A stretch of DNA of 64,000 nucleotides, from contig NZ_JAPAAF010000019.1 of NCBI RefSeq assembly GCF_025907915.1, positions 1 to 64,000 of the forward strand, written 5' to 3'. Positions 1 to 8,524 of the stretch are shown one piece after another. A program made the translations under genes and the position numbers. This stretch comes from Gaoshiqia sediminis. Lineage in GTDB: Bacteria > Bacteroidota > Bacteroidia > Bacteroidales > Prolixibacteraceae. Under the pieces are notes generated by a model. That model had not been told where the DNA came from. It did no database searches and saw nothing but the letters and a program-made list of their open reading frames with translations. Position 1 is the first letter of the stretch. The number at the start of each line of letters is the position of its first letter.

Positions 1-155
1 TCAGGAAGATGGAGGAGTGAAGATAAAAATGAGCCTTGACTTTTTTTGATTCCTTTTTGGTGTCAAGACAAAAAAGGGATTGGGGTTTGGGGCAAGGCCC
101 CATCGTATGTTTCCGGCTGAAATATTTTCGATTATTGATTAACGATTCCCGATCA

Positions 156-290
156 GTTCAACCCGCTTCGGGGTTGTGGGAGCGCTTTTATTTTGCGCCG
201 TCCCCCCAATTCGATTGGGGGTGATGAATGGTTCGATCCCCTTCGTGATCCGGCTTCAATGGGAGTTTTCAGTTGCCAGTTTTCGGTTTT
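156..290. repeat. dispersed cassette, copy 1
   Basis: It matches 950-1083 over about 130 bp with only a few substitutions and one single-base indel. It contains two small hairpins: AACCC/GGGTT (160-164 with 171-175) and the perfect 8-bp stem CCCCCAAT/ATTGGGGG around a TCG loop (203-221). The right end grades into a TTTTCAGT-rich low-complexity run. No coding potential is seen. Confidence 0.8.
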
Positions 291-360
291 CAGTTTTCAG
301 CCGCCAGTTGCAATGACGCCTGCTTGAAGTGCCCCATTCATCATTCGACATTCATCCTTC

Positions 361-600
361 GACATTCATCATTCATCCTTCCAAAGGTCTGCGTCTAATT
401 TCATTCGTCATTGCAGATTGCTTCATTCCGCTGCGCTTCATTCGCAATGACGCCTGCTTGAAGCACCCCATTCATCATTCGACATTCATCATTCATCCTT
501 CCAAATGTCTGTGTCTAATTTCATTCGTCATTGCAGATTGCTTCATTCCGCTACGCTTCATTCGCAATGACGCCGGTTTGAAGCACCCCATTCATCATTC
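361..600. repeat. 120-bp tandem duplication
   Basis: Bases 361-480 and 481-600 are near-identical and in exact 120-bp register, differing at only a few positions (for example AAAGG versus AAATG near 384 and 504). Each unit contains the words TTCATTCGTCATTGCAGATT and CATTCATCCTTCC. A third, more diverged copy lies at about 1161-1290. The unit has no start codon in a sensible context and no protein-like reading frame. Confidence 0.85.
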
Positions 601-850
601 ATCATTCCAAAGGTCTGTGTCCCATTTCTTTTGTCCTCTGGCCGGACGGGCCCTTCCTTTTCCAGTCGATGAAAAGGAAGCAAAAATCTTGTCAAAACGA
701 ACCCTCGGCCGGGCGTTTTGACGGCCCCCGCACTCGCTTCGATCCGGAGCCTTAGCAGTAGGACCCGGCATTGGAATCTGTTGCTTTGGTGTCGCATTTT
801 TTTGCGGTGCGGCCTATAGAAATCCGGGGGAGTTTTGTGGTGTGAACCCT

Positions 851-1015
851 ACTCCGAAGGAGTTACAAGTTCATCACCGCCAGTGGTACTGGCGGCAGAC
901 GAGAACGTTTTTTCCCGGAACTCTGAAGGAGTTCAATCGTTTCCGGATGGTTCAACCCGCTTCGGGGTTGTGGGAGCGCTATTATTTTGCGCCGTCCCCC
1001 CAATTCGATTGGGGG
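851..1015. repeat. string of five short hairpins
   Basis: Five short inverted repeats follow each other: ACTCC/GGAGT (851-863), CCGCCAGT/ACTGGCGG (877-895), AACTC/GAGTT (919-933), AACCC/GGGTT (954-969) and CCCCCAAT/ATTGGGGG (997-1015). The last two lie inside the second copy of the 156-290 cassette. None is followed by a run of T, so they do not look like intrinsic terminators. They resemble REP-type palindromic units, but the family is not identified. Confidence 0.65.
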
Positions 1016-1160
1016 TGATGAATGGTTCGATCCCTTCGTGACCCGGCTTCAATGGGAGTTTTCAGTTGCCAGTTTTCAGTTATCAGTTTTCAGCAGCCAG
1101 TTGCCAGTTTCCAGCGGCTAGTTTTAAATCATAACGATCAAAATAAATCCGCATCATCCG

Positions 1161-1366
1161 CGTCTAATTTCATTGGTCATTGCAGATTGCTTCATTCCGC
1201 TGCGCTTCATTCGCAATGACGCCAGCTTGAAGCTCCTCATTCATCATTCGACATTCAACATTCATCCTTCCAAATGTCCGCGTCATCTGCGTCCCATTTT
1301 TCGGTGCAACGCGCCCCATTCATCCTTCGACATTCATCATTCATCCTTCCAAATGTCCGCGGCAGC
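1161..1366. repeat. diverged repeat copy entering a gene end
   Basis: This is the third copy of the 120-bp unit, followed by two more CATTCATCCTTCCAAATGTC words at about 1259-1279 and 1338-1358. The last of these overlaps the 3' end of the minus-strand aminotransferase gene (stop codon at 1341-1343), so its final codons are repeat sequence. Confidence 0.7.
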
Positions 1367-2459
1367 TGTTCAGCGCGTCAATCAGGCGCTGGTCATTTTT
1401 TCGGCCCTGCGAGGCTACCCGGATGTGAAACTGGTCCAGCCCAACCTTGTTGGAGCAGTCGCGCACATATACACCGTAGCCTTCCAGCAAGCGGTATTGC
1501 AGTTCCTGAGCAGTCAGGCCGTTCTCGATCTTCAATAAAATAAAATTGCTCCCGGTGGGATAAACCTTGTACCCGGGAATGTTTTTGAGATTTCGGTATA
1601 AATACCGGATATCGCGGACAATGCGCCGCACGGATTTTTGATAAGCTTCGTCGGTTTTTTTCAGCATCGAAAGAAAAAGCTCGGCCAGGGTGTTGATGTT
1701 CCACACCGGCAGCAGGCGGCGGATGCGGGTTAAGTAGCCGGTATTGGCCGTGCAGCAGTAGCCGAGCCGTAAGCCCGGCACGCCGCAATGTTTGCTCATG
1801 CTGCGAACGATAAGCAGGTTGGGGAAGTCGGCGACGAAGGGCATCAGGCTGGCTTGTTCTTCCCCGGCGAAGTCGATGAACGACTCGTCCACCACGATTA
1901 GTTGCAGGTGCCCCATTCGTTTCAGGAAGGCCAGCATGTCGTGGCGCGGGATGAACTGCCCCGTGGGGTTTCCCGGATTGATGACCAGGGCGGCAGTCAG
2001 GTTGCGCTGGTCGATCCAATCGCCAAAATGCATTAAGTCCAGGCGATAGTCCGTTTCCGTCGGCAGCTGGTACAGGTGTGCTGCGCCCGAATCCCGTAAT
2101 TTCTCCAGGTATTCGCTGAAGGTAGGGACGGGAATGGCGATCTGATCGATCAGCTCCTGCTCTACCAGGGTGATCAGTTCGGTGGCGCCGTTGCCAAGAA
2201 TCAGGTGGTCGGGGTTAACCTTTAGCACGGCAGCCAATTCCTGTTGGGCCAGGCGCGGGTTGCTCGACGGGTAGGCTTTGATGGCCTCCGGCATTTTTCG
2301 GGCCAGTTCGCGCACCATGGCCCGGGTGGGGTAGTAGGGGTTGGCGATAAAGCAAAAATCAATCACCTGGTCGAGCTGATCTTCGCCCACCATATCTGCC
2401 AGTGCGGGTGAGTGCGACGTCTCGGCAAACAGCGACCGGTTTATTTTTATCTTTTTCAT
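1341..2459 (-). CDS. PLP-dependent class I/II aminotransferase (HisC/CobD-like)
   Basis: This is a 372-residue fold-type I pyridoxal-phosphate enzyme of the histidinol-phosphate aminotransferase / threonine-phosphate decarboxylase group. Visible signs are NPGNPTG, the VVDESF strand holding the cofactor-binding aspartate, and SMSKHCG with the Schiff-base lysine followed by PGLRLGY. The ATG at 2459 is chosen because the frame upstream of it (to 2570) is not conserved-looking and the protein then starts where this family does. No his or cob genes are adjacent, so the substrate cannot be assigned. The last codons (residues GHLEG and the stop) lie in the repeat that fills 1-1366, so the original C-terminus may have been replaced. 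Confidence 0.85.
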   Translation of the reverse strand: MKKIKINRSLFAETSHSPALADMVGEDQLDQVIDFCFIANPYYPTRAMVRELARKMPEAIKAYPSSNPRLAQQELAAVLKVNPDHLILGNGATELITLVEQELIDQIAIPVPTFSEYLEKLRDSGAAHLYQLPTETDYRLDLMHFGDWIDQRNLTAALVINPGNPTGQFIPRHDMLAFLKRMGHLQLIVVDESFIDFAGEEQASLMPFVADFPNLLIVRSMSKHCGVPGLRLGYCCTANTGYLTRIRRLLPVWNINTLAELFLSMLKKTDEAYQKSVRRIVRDIRYLYRNLKNIPGYKVYPTGSNFILLKIENGLTAQELQYRLLEGYGVYVRDCSNKVGLDQFHIRVASQGRKNDQRLIDALNSCRGHLEG

Positions 2460-2631
2460 GCAGAATGATTCATAGGTTCTTCGAACAACCAGCCGTTCCC
2501 GGATTCCGTTCTGTTGAAGGATATCCGTGGCGGTCATTAAGTCTTCGGCTGCAGCCTGCAAAAATAGCAAATTAACAGGAGGATGCTTTCCCGGATAGGA
2601 CGAATCTGTGGTTCCCGGTTTGGCAGAAAGT

Positions 2632-2660
2632 AAAAAAGCCGTCCTTTCGGACAGCTTTTT
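2632..2660 (-). terminator. intrinsic terminator of glnII
   Basis: Read on the minus strand, the stem GCTGTCC/GGACGGC (one G-T pair) with a GAAA loop is followed by a run of six T. It lies just past the glnII stop codon and separates it from the aminotransferase gene. Confidence 0.8.
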
Positions 2661-2681
2661 CTATGTTGTGCAATGGAATGC

Positions 2682-3692
2682 TTATTTGACGCCGTGAACC
2701 GTTTTGATGATACGGGCAGCCACTTTGTATGGGTCAGCGTTTGAAGCCGGACGACGGTCTTCCAGCCAGCCTTTCCAGCCACTTTCAACAGTAGCAACCG
2801 GGATACGGATGGAGGCGCCGCGGTCGGATACGCCGTAGCTGAAGTCGTGGATCGAGGCTGTTTCGTGTTTGCCGGTCAAACGTTGATCGTTGTAGGCACC
2901 ATAAACGGCGATGTGTTCTTTCACAACCGGACGGAAAGCTTCGCAAATTTTCTCGTACGTTTCTTTTGAACCGCAGGTTCTCAGTACCGAGTTGGAGAAG
3001 TTGGCGTGCATGCCCGAACCGTTCCAGTCAACATCCTGGCCCAGGGGTTTTGGGTGCAGCTCAATGATGTAGCCATATTTTTCAGCTGTTCTTTCCAGCA
3101 GGTAACGGGCTACCCAAATTTGGTCGCCGGCATTGTGTGCGCCTTTGGCGAAGATCTGGTATTCCCACTGTCCGCAAGCTACTTCCACGTTGATGCCTTC
3201 AATGTTCAAGCCAGCTTCCAGGCAAAGATCCAGGTGTTCTTCCACGATGTCGCGTCCGTAAACTTTGTCACCGCCTACACCGCAATAGTAAGGTCCTTGT
3301 GGTTTCGGATAGCCATTTTTAGGAAAGCCTACCGGCATGTTGGTTTCCGGATCGTAGATGAAATATTCCTGCTCGAAGCCGAACCAGAAGTCTTCGTCTT
3401 CGTCGTCGATGGTGGCGCGGGCGTTGGATGAATGGGGAGTATGGTTGGCATTCAAAACCTCGGTCATCACCAGATAGCCATTGGTGCGGTCAGGATCCGG
3501 AAAAATAGCAACCGGTTTCAACAGACAGTCCGAAGAACCACCCTTGGCCTGATTTGTTGAAGAACCATCGAACGACCACATGGGGCAGTCTTCCAGGTTT
3601 CCGCTAAAATCTTTTACAATCTTTGTTTTGCTTCTCAGCCCTTGTGTTGGCTCTGAGCCATCCAGCCAAATGTACTCGAGTTTTGATTTCAT
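2682..3692 (-). CDS. glnII: type II glutamine synthetase (GSII)
   Basis: It makes glutamine from glutamate, ammonia and ATP in the cytoplasm. The 336-residue length and the early WSFDGSSTNQA motif mark the eukaryote-like GSII type rather than the larger GSI or GSIII. Further catalytic-domain motifs are GFEQEYF (metal-binding glutamates), NVEVACGQWEYQ and NGSGMHANFS, followed by DRGASIRIP. It appears to be transcribed alone, with its own -7 box upstream (3742-3749) and a terminator downstream (2632-2660). A second, unrelated glutamine synthetase-family gene lies at 59827-61320. The family assignment is firm. Confidence 0.96.
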   Translation of the reverse strand: MKSKLEYIWLDGSEPTQGLRSKTKIVKDFSGNLEDCPMWSFDGSSTNQAKGGSSDCLLKPVAIFPDPDRTNGYLVMTEVLNANHTPHSSNARATIDDEDEDFWFGFEQEYFIYDPETNMPVGFPKNGYPKPQGPYYCGVGGDKVYGRDIVEEHLDLCLEAGLNIEGINVEVACGQWEYQIFAKGAHNAGDQIWVARYLLERTAEKYGYIIELHPKPLGQDVDWNGSGMHANFSNSVLRTCGSKETYEKICEAFRPVVKEHIAVYGAYNDQRLTGKHETASIHDFSYGVSDRGASIRIPVATVESGWKGWLEDRRPASNADPYKVAARIIKTVHGVK

Positions 3693-4104
3693 GTTGTTAC
3701 AAATTATAAGTTAATGACGTGTATTTTTTAATATTTGATGGCAAAAATAGGTTGGATTGGCGAAAATATAAAGAAAAACCGATCATTCTGTAAAAAGTTA
3801 ATAAAAAATTTACATAGAATCCGGTTTTTTCGTGATAAGCCTACGTAATTACGGGGGTGATGGATTCAAAAGTATAAAAATAATTTCGACGGGCCGTAGG
3901 GTTGGAATAATGTCTTTCAAAAATAATATTGTTTTTCGGAATCCTGCCCCTTTTTTTGGCAAGGTGCCTTTAGGCGCTGAAGCTTTAACTGCTTGTGACT
4001 TCTTATCGTGGGGGAGTACTAACCCGGGACCCATTTCTTTTTTCGGTTCTTTCAAAAAAAATGGCTGAAATTTTCGTCAGTAAACCGTAATTTTAAGGGT
4101 TAAA
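3693..4104. other. intergenic region between divergent glnII and tldD
   Basis: No gene is supported in these 412 bases. The glnII side holds an AT-rich promoter region with a -7 box. The tldD side contains poly-T and poly-A runs and an open frame at 3832-4068 without protein-like composition. No clear -7 box or riboswitch-like structure is visible in front of tldD. Confidence 0.6.
3742..3749 (-). promoter_or_regulatory. -7 promoter box for glnII
   Basis: The plus-strand word CAAAAATA reads TATTTTTG on the minus strand, an exact match to the Bacteroidota -7 consensus TAnnTTTG. It lies about 50 bases upstream of the glnII ATG. No clear -33 TTG is present at the usual distance. Confidence 0.55.
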
Positions 4105-5679
4105 ATGGAACCAATGCAGGAAAATACAAATGAAACCCTTAATCAGGAACACATGAACGTTAACCGAAGAGTTTTTCTAAAAACCAGCGGGACTGCTGTG
4201 GCCGGGAGTATGCTCCTTCCGGCTTTTATCCAGTCGTGTCAGGGTAGCCCGCTGTCGGCAGGCTTGCAAGCCTACCTCGATCATTTTGAAGTAAACGCGC
4301 AAATCCTTCAACGGGTGATTGCTACGGCACTCAGCAAAGGAGGCGACTATGCTGATCTGTTCTTCGAGCACAAGGTTCAGAATAGTCTGGCTTTGGAGGA
4401 CGGCCAGGTAAACCGGGCTTATTCCAATATCGACTATGGGGTGGGTATCCGTGTGCTGAAAGGCGACCAAACGGGCTTTGCCTATTCGGAAACCGTTACG
4501 CCCGAGGCCATGCTGAAGGCGGCCAACACGGCAGCCAACATTGCCAGCGGCGCCAAAAATATCAGCGCTGCGGATTTGACGGAGGCCAGCCGCCCGGATT
4601 ATTACGCCATTCAGAAAAACTGGGAAGAGGTGGGCGTGCCCGACAAAATTCCCTTCATCCAGCAATTAAATGACAAAATCTTCGCGATGGACGAACGGGT
4701 AAGCAAGGTGAATGCCTCGTTGACCGATGAAACGTCGTATATCCTTTTTTATAACTCGGAGGGCACCATCACTTTTGATTACCGTCCGATGGTCAGCATG
4801 GGCGCTTTTTGTATCATGGAAAAAGAAGGGCAGATTGAAAACGGCTATGCCTCCCGCTCGTTCCGCATGGGCTTCGAGTTTCTGAACGACGAGGTGGTTG
4901 ACCTGTTGGCTAGGGAAGCTGTTGAGCGGACGGCCATTCTGTTTGAGGCTACCAAGCCTAAAGCGGGCGAAATGCCTGTGGTGATGGGGGCTGGCGGCTC
5001 GGGAATCCTGCTGCACGAAGCGATCGGCCATACCTTTGAGGCCGACTTCAACCGGAAGGGAACGTCCATTTTTGCGGATAAACTGGGTAAAAAGGTGGCC
5101 GAAAGTTTTGTCAACATTGTGGACGACGGCACCTTGCCGGGAAACCGCGGCTCCTTGAATATGGACGACGAGGGGGTTGCCTCCGAAAAAACATACCTGG
5201 TGAAGGATGGTGTGCTGAACAGCTATATCCACGACCGCATCAGTGCCAACTATTACCAGGTGGCTCCCACCGGGAACGGACGCCGACAGTCGTTCCGCCA
5301 CATGCCCCTGCCGCGCATGCGTTCCACCTACATGGAAATCGGGCCTCACACCAAAGACGATATCATTGCCAGCGTGAAAAACGGTATTTATGTTGATAAT
5401 TTCAGTAACGGCGAAGTGAAAATCGGCGCCGGCGACTTCACCTTCTTTGTCAAGTCGGGCTACCTGATCGAAAACGGACAGCTGACCCGGCCAATCAAGG
5501 ATATCAACATTATTGGCAACGGGCCTCAGGCGCTGGCCGACATCACCATGTGTGCCACCGACTACCTGATTGACAACGGCACCTGGACTTGCGGTAAATC
5601 GGGCCAATCGGTTCCGGTAACTTGCGGCTTACCTACCGTGTTGGTGAAAAAGTTAACGGTTGGCGGCCTGAGCGCCTAA
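4105..5679 (+). CDS. tldD: TldD metalloprotease with Tat/lipoprotein-type signal
   Basis: TldD is the catalytic subunit of the TldD/TldE metallopeptidase, known for degrading or maturing peptides such as microcins and CcdA. The zinc-binding HExxxH motif is HEAIGH at residues 304-309, and a conserved C-terminal Cys region TWTCGKSG lies near residue 495. At 524 residues it is about 45 longer than the usual 480. The extra N-terminus carries a twin-arginine motif (RRVFLK, R21-R22), a hydrophobic stretch and a possible lipobox cysteine (FIQSC, C45). An alternative start is the ATG at 4153 (residue 17), which keeps the signal intact. Its partner tldE follows 29 bases downstream. TatC is encoded at 52897. 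Family certain; export is inferred. Confidence 0.93.
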   Translation: MEPMQENTNETLNQEHMNVNRRVFLKTSGTAVAGSMLLPAFIQSCQGSPLSAGLQAYLDHFEVNAQILQRVIATALSKGGDYADLFFEHKVQNSLALEDGQVNRAYSNIDYGVGIRVLKGDQTGFAYSETVTPEAMLKAANTAANIASGAKNISAADLTEASRPDYYAIQKNWEEVGVPDKIPFIQQLNDKIFAMDERVSKVNASLTDETSYILFYNSEGTITFDYRPMVSMGAFCIMEKEGQIENGYASRSFRMGFEFLNDEVVDLLAREAVERTAILFEATKPKAGEMPVVMGAGGSGILLHEAIGHTFEADFNRKGTSIFADKLGKKVAESFVNIVDDGTLPGNRGSLNMDDEGVASEKTYLVKDGVLNSYIHDRISANYYQVAPTGNGRRQSFRHMPLPRMRSTYMEIGPHTKDDIIASVKNGIYVDNFSNGEVKIGAGDFTFFVKSGYLIENGQLTRPIKDINIIGNGPQALADITMCATDYLIDNGTWTCGKSGQSVPVTCGLPTVLVKKLTVGGLSA

Positions 5680-5708
5680 TTCATGATTGATTTGAAAATT
5701 GAAACAAA

Positions 5709-7025
5709 ATGACAAAAGAAGAAAAATATAGTCTGGCCAACTGGGCCATACAGCATGCCCTGGATCACGGCGCCGACCAGGTGGCCATATCCATTGCGCA
5801 AAGTAAAAGCAGTCAGGTGGATGTACGCGAGCAGAAAATCGACACGCTGAAGGAAGCCATCCAAAGCGGACTGACCATCCGCTTGTATGTCGAAGGCAAA
5901 TACTCGGCACACAGCACCAACCGGCTCGATCAGACGGAGTTGGCCCGCTTTATTGAGCAGGCGATTGCCGGTACCCGGTACTTGTCGGCTGACCCGTTTC
6001 GCTCGCTGCCCGAGCCGTCTTTGTACTATAAGGGCGACGGGGCCGATCTGAAAACAGTGGATCGCGGATACGACCAGCTTGACCCGGCCACCAAGGTGGA
6101 ACTGGCCTTTCAGGTGGAAAATGAAGTTTGGAAGAAGGACGACCGCATCATTTCGGTGACTGCCGGCTATTCGGACTATACCAACAATGTGGTGATGGTG
6201 ACCAGCAATGGTTTCAGTGGCGACAGCGAACGCAGCACCTTTGGCCTTTCGGCATCGGTGTCGGTGAACGGCGGCGATGCCCGTCCCAGTGAAGGCTGGT
6301 CGGAACGGGCTATTTTATTTGATAAGCTGGTGAAATCGGGGATTGGCGCCACGGCCCTGGACCGTGCACTGAAGAAGATCGGACAGACAAAGATCGGTTC
6401 CGGCAAGTACAACATGATTGTGGAGAACCGGGCGGTGGGCCGCTTGTTCAGCCCGCTGATCAATGCCTTGAATGGCTACAGTATTCAGCAGAAAAACTCC
6501 TTCCTGATCGATAAGATTGGTGAGCGGGTGGCTTCCGAAAAGCTGATGCTGACCGATGATCCTTTTATTGTTGGCGGGCATGGCTCGCGGCTGTTCGACA
6601 ACGAAGGGCTGGCCGCCCAAAAAAGGGTTGTTTTTGACAAGGGCGTGCTGAGTACTTATTTCATCGATACCTACTATGGTAAAAAGCTGAACATGGCACC
6701 CACTTCGGGTGAAACCACAAACCTGGTGTTCGAAACCGGGAGCACCAATCTGGAGGGGCTGATCAAAGCTATGAACAACGGGATCCTGGTGACCGGCTTT
6801 AATGGCGGGAATACGAACGGTTCGACCGGTGATTTTTCGTACGGGATAGATGGCTTCCTGGTCGAAAACGGCGAAGTCGTTCAGCCTGTTTCGGAGATGA
6901 ACATCAGTGGAAATATGAAGGAATTGTGGATGGCCCTGGCCGAGGTGGGAAACGACCCGTATCTGCTGTCGAGCTGGCAAACACCTTCGCTGCTGTTCAA
7001 TAAGATCGATTTTAGCGGTATTTAA
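5709..7025 (+). CDS. tldE: TldE/PmbA family protein
   Basis: This 438-residue protein is the non-catalytic partner of TldD; the pair assembles as a heterodimeric protease. It has the TldD/PmbA N-terminal domain and the C-terminal domain (GKYNMIVENRAVGRL, then DNEGLAAQKRVVFDKG), but no HExxxH motif, as expected for TldE. It starts 29 bases after the tldD stop and is clearly co-transcribed, ending at a strong terminator (7054-7107). Unlike TldD it shows no N-terminal signal sequence, which is odd if the two act together outside the cytoplasm. Confidence 0.92.
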   Translation: MTKEEKYSLANWAIQHALDHGADQVAISIAQSKSSQVDVREQKIDTLKEAIQSGLTIRLYVEGKYSAHSTNRLDQTELARFIEQAIAGTRYLSADPFRSLPEPSLYYKGDGADLKTVDRGYDQLDPATKVELAFQVENEVWKKDDRIISVTAGYSDYTNNVVMVTSNGFSGDSERSTFGLSASVSVNGGDARPSEGWSERAILFDKLVKSGIGATALDRALKKIGQTKIGSGKYNMIVENRAVGRLFSPLINALNGYSIQQKNSFLIDKIGERVASEKLMLTDDPFIVGGHGSRLFDNEGLAAQKRVVFDKGVLSTYFIDTYYGKKLNMAPTSGETTNLVFETGSTNLEGLIKAMNNGILVTGFNGGNTNGSTGDFSYGIDGFLVENGEVVQPVSEMNISGNMKELWMALAEVGNDPYLLSSWQTPSLLFNKIDFSGI

Positions 7026-7053
7026 CTGGCGGGTATTGTCGGTTTATAAAACG

Positions 7054-7107
7054 AACCCCGGGTGAAAGTTCGAAAGGAAGCTTGCCCGGGGTTTGGTGTT
7101 TTTTTAT
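7054..7107 (+). terminator. intrinsic terminator of tldDE
   Basis: A perfect 9-bp stem AACCCCGGG/CCCGGGGTT (7054-7062 with 7085-7093) with a 22-base loop is followed within a few bases by a run of seven T. It closes the tldD-tldE operon. Confidence 0.75.
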
Positions 7108-7189
7108 TATGAGAAAAATATGTCGGACAGTTCTTTTGTGGACGTAATATCGGTAGAACAAGAAAGTAACCCCTGATTTCCCAAGTTAG

Positions 7190-7385
7190 GCAATGGGCAG
7201 ATATGCCGGATGGATTAATTTGGGCTGTCAGCCGGGGGATGGCATGATAGTCACGACATGTCGTGACCGTAGCTGGCTTTCCCGTTTGCGGCATTTCGGG
7301 TTTTATCCGGTGCGTAGGGCCACGGTATGCCGTGGTCAGGCGGATGGTAGCGGGAAGGTGGGTTAACTTGCAAACGAATTCTCTG
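7190..7385 (+). repeat. shortened copy A of the 305-bp MITE
   Basis: This copy shares with 10828-11132 the perfect 16-bp palindrome TCACGACATGTCGTGA (7251-7266), the words GGCTTTCCCGT and TTTTATCCGG, and the hairpin CCACGG/CCGTGG (7320-7335). Its right end CGAATTCTCTG (7375-7385) matches the right terminal repeat of the other copies with one or two changes. About 38 bases are missing from the right half, and the left end is not recognisable, so 7190 is approximate. It sits between the tldE terminator and the PfkB kinase gene; the gap 7108-7525 holds no gene. Confidence 0.7.
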
Positions 7386-7525
7386 CGTTGCACTGCTTCC
7401 TGTTCCACATTTCATTATTTTTACAGCCGGAAACCGGAAAGCGATGAGTGCTACGATGAAACGTACCAGTGTCTGTCCGGAATAATGATACAACGTGCAG
7501 TGCATGCACCCGAAAAGGAAATTGG

Positions 7526-8524
7526 ATGAACAACGAAATCAATCAAAAAAAGATAGTCGGCGTTGGAAGCGCCCTGGTGGATGTGTTGGTTCAGCTGGAA
7601 AACGACCAGTTGCTCGATTCATTTAACCTGCCAAAAGGCAGCATGACCCTGGTGGACGCTGCCCTGTCGCAGCAGATCCTGAATTCGACAGCCCGTTTGG
7701 ACCGTAGTTTTGAAACCGGTGGCTCGGCGGCCAACACCATCCGTGGCATTGCCCAACTGGGCGGTTTGACCGGATTTGTAGGAAAGATCAGTGATGATGA
7801 GATGGGGCGTTTTTTCAAGGCGGAATTCGAAAAACTGCACATCACGCCACACTTGTTTTACAGCGCCATCCCAACCGGAAAAGCGGCAACCCTGATCAGC
7901 CCCGATTCGGAACGCACCTTTGGCACCTACCTGGGCGCCGCCAGTGAGTTGACCGTGGGCGATCTTCCGGAAACTGTTTTCGCGCCCTACGATTATCTGC
8001 ATGTGGAAGGCTACCTGGTTTTTAACCACCAGCTGATTGAAGGCTTGCTAAAACTGGCCAAAAAACATGGGCTGAAGATATCGCTCGATCTGGCCAGCTT
8101 CAATGTGGTGGAGGCCAACCTGGATTTTCTGAAAAAACTGATCGCCGATTATGTCGATATTGTATTTGCCAATGAAGAGGAAGCCCGCGCATACACCGGT
8201 CTGGAACCGGCAGCGGCCTTGGCGCAACTGGCCGGCGAATGTGAAATTGCCGTGGTGAAAATTGGCCGGGAAGGTTCGTTGGTACGCTCGGGCAGTGAGT
8301 TTGTCCGGGTGGAAACACCTCAGGTGACCAGCATTGACACCACCGGGGCTGGCGATGTTTACGCCTCGGGCTTTTTGTATGGCCTGGCCAATAATTTCGA
8401 CCTGGCAAGTTGCGGAAAGCTGGGTTCGCTGTTGGCCAGCAAGGTCATTCAAACAATCGGGGCCAAAATACCGGATGCGGATTGGCCCCAATTGCTGGGT
8501 GAAGTACAGCGAATGCGCGGCTAA
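7526..8524 (+). CDS. PfkB-family kinase, probably adenosine or sugar kinase
   Basis: This is a 332-residue ribokinase/PfkB-fold kinase that phosphorylates a sugar or nucleoside with ATP. Evidence is the N-terminal GVGSALVDV strand, the substrate-binding GGSAANT (65-71) and the C-terminal anion-hole motif TTGAGDVYASGF with GAGD at 274-277 and the catalytic Asp. The ATG at 7526 is preferred over an in-frame ATG at 7469, because the upstream 19 residues are not family-like. Bacteroidota paralogues of this type are often annotated as adenosine kinase, but the substrate cannot be read from sequence alone. It converges with the deoxynucleoside kinase gene, their ends overlapping by 4 bases. Confidence 0.88.
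   Translation: MNNEINQKKIVGVGSALVDVLVQLENDQLLDSFNLPKGSMTLVDAALSQQILNSTARLDRSFETGGSAANTIRGIAQLGGLTGFVGKISDDEMGRFFKAEFEKLHITPHLFYSAIPTGKAATLISPDSERTFGTYLGAASELTVGDLPETVFAPYDYLHVEGYLVFNHQLIEGLLKLAKKHGLKISLDLASFNVVEANLDFLKKLIADYVDIVFANEEEARAYTGLEPAAALAQLAGECEIAVVKIGREGSLVRSGSEFVRVETPQVTSIDTTGAGDVYASGFLYGLANNFDLASCGKLGSLLASKVIQTIGAKIPDADWPQLLGEVQRMRG

Larger units (their letters stand above)
1..1340. other. gene-free repeat field
   Basis: This stretch of about 1.3 kb holds no convincing gene. Open frames in it are built from repeats and are not protein-like. It contains two copies of a cassette of about 130 bp (156-290 and 950-1083), a 120-bp tandem duplication (361-600) with a diverged third copy (about 1161-1290), and short runs of the words TTTTCAGT and CATTCATC. 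The window edge cuts the left side, so any gene further left cannot be judged. Confidence 0.75.

Noticed and set aside
361-600. Tandem repeats that could suggest a CRISPR array
   Set aside because: The repeat units adjoin one another with no unique spacers, the period is 120 bp, and no cas genes are present in the window.
3832-4068. 78-codon open frame between glnII and tldD
   Set aside because: It has no ribosome-binding site, no protein-like composition and is shadowed by an equally open minus-strand frame.
4666-5607. Minus-strand open frame of 313 codons opposite tldD
   Set aside because: It mirrors the codon pattern of tldD and shows no motif of its own.
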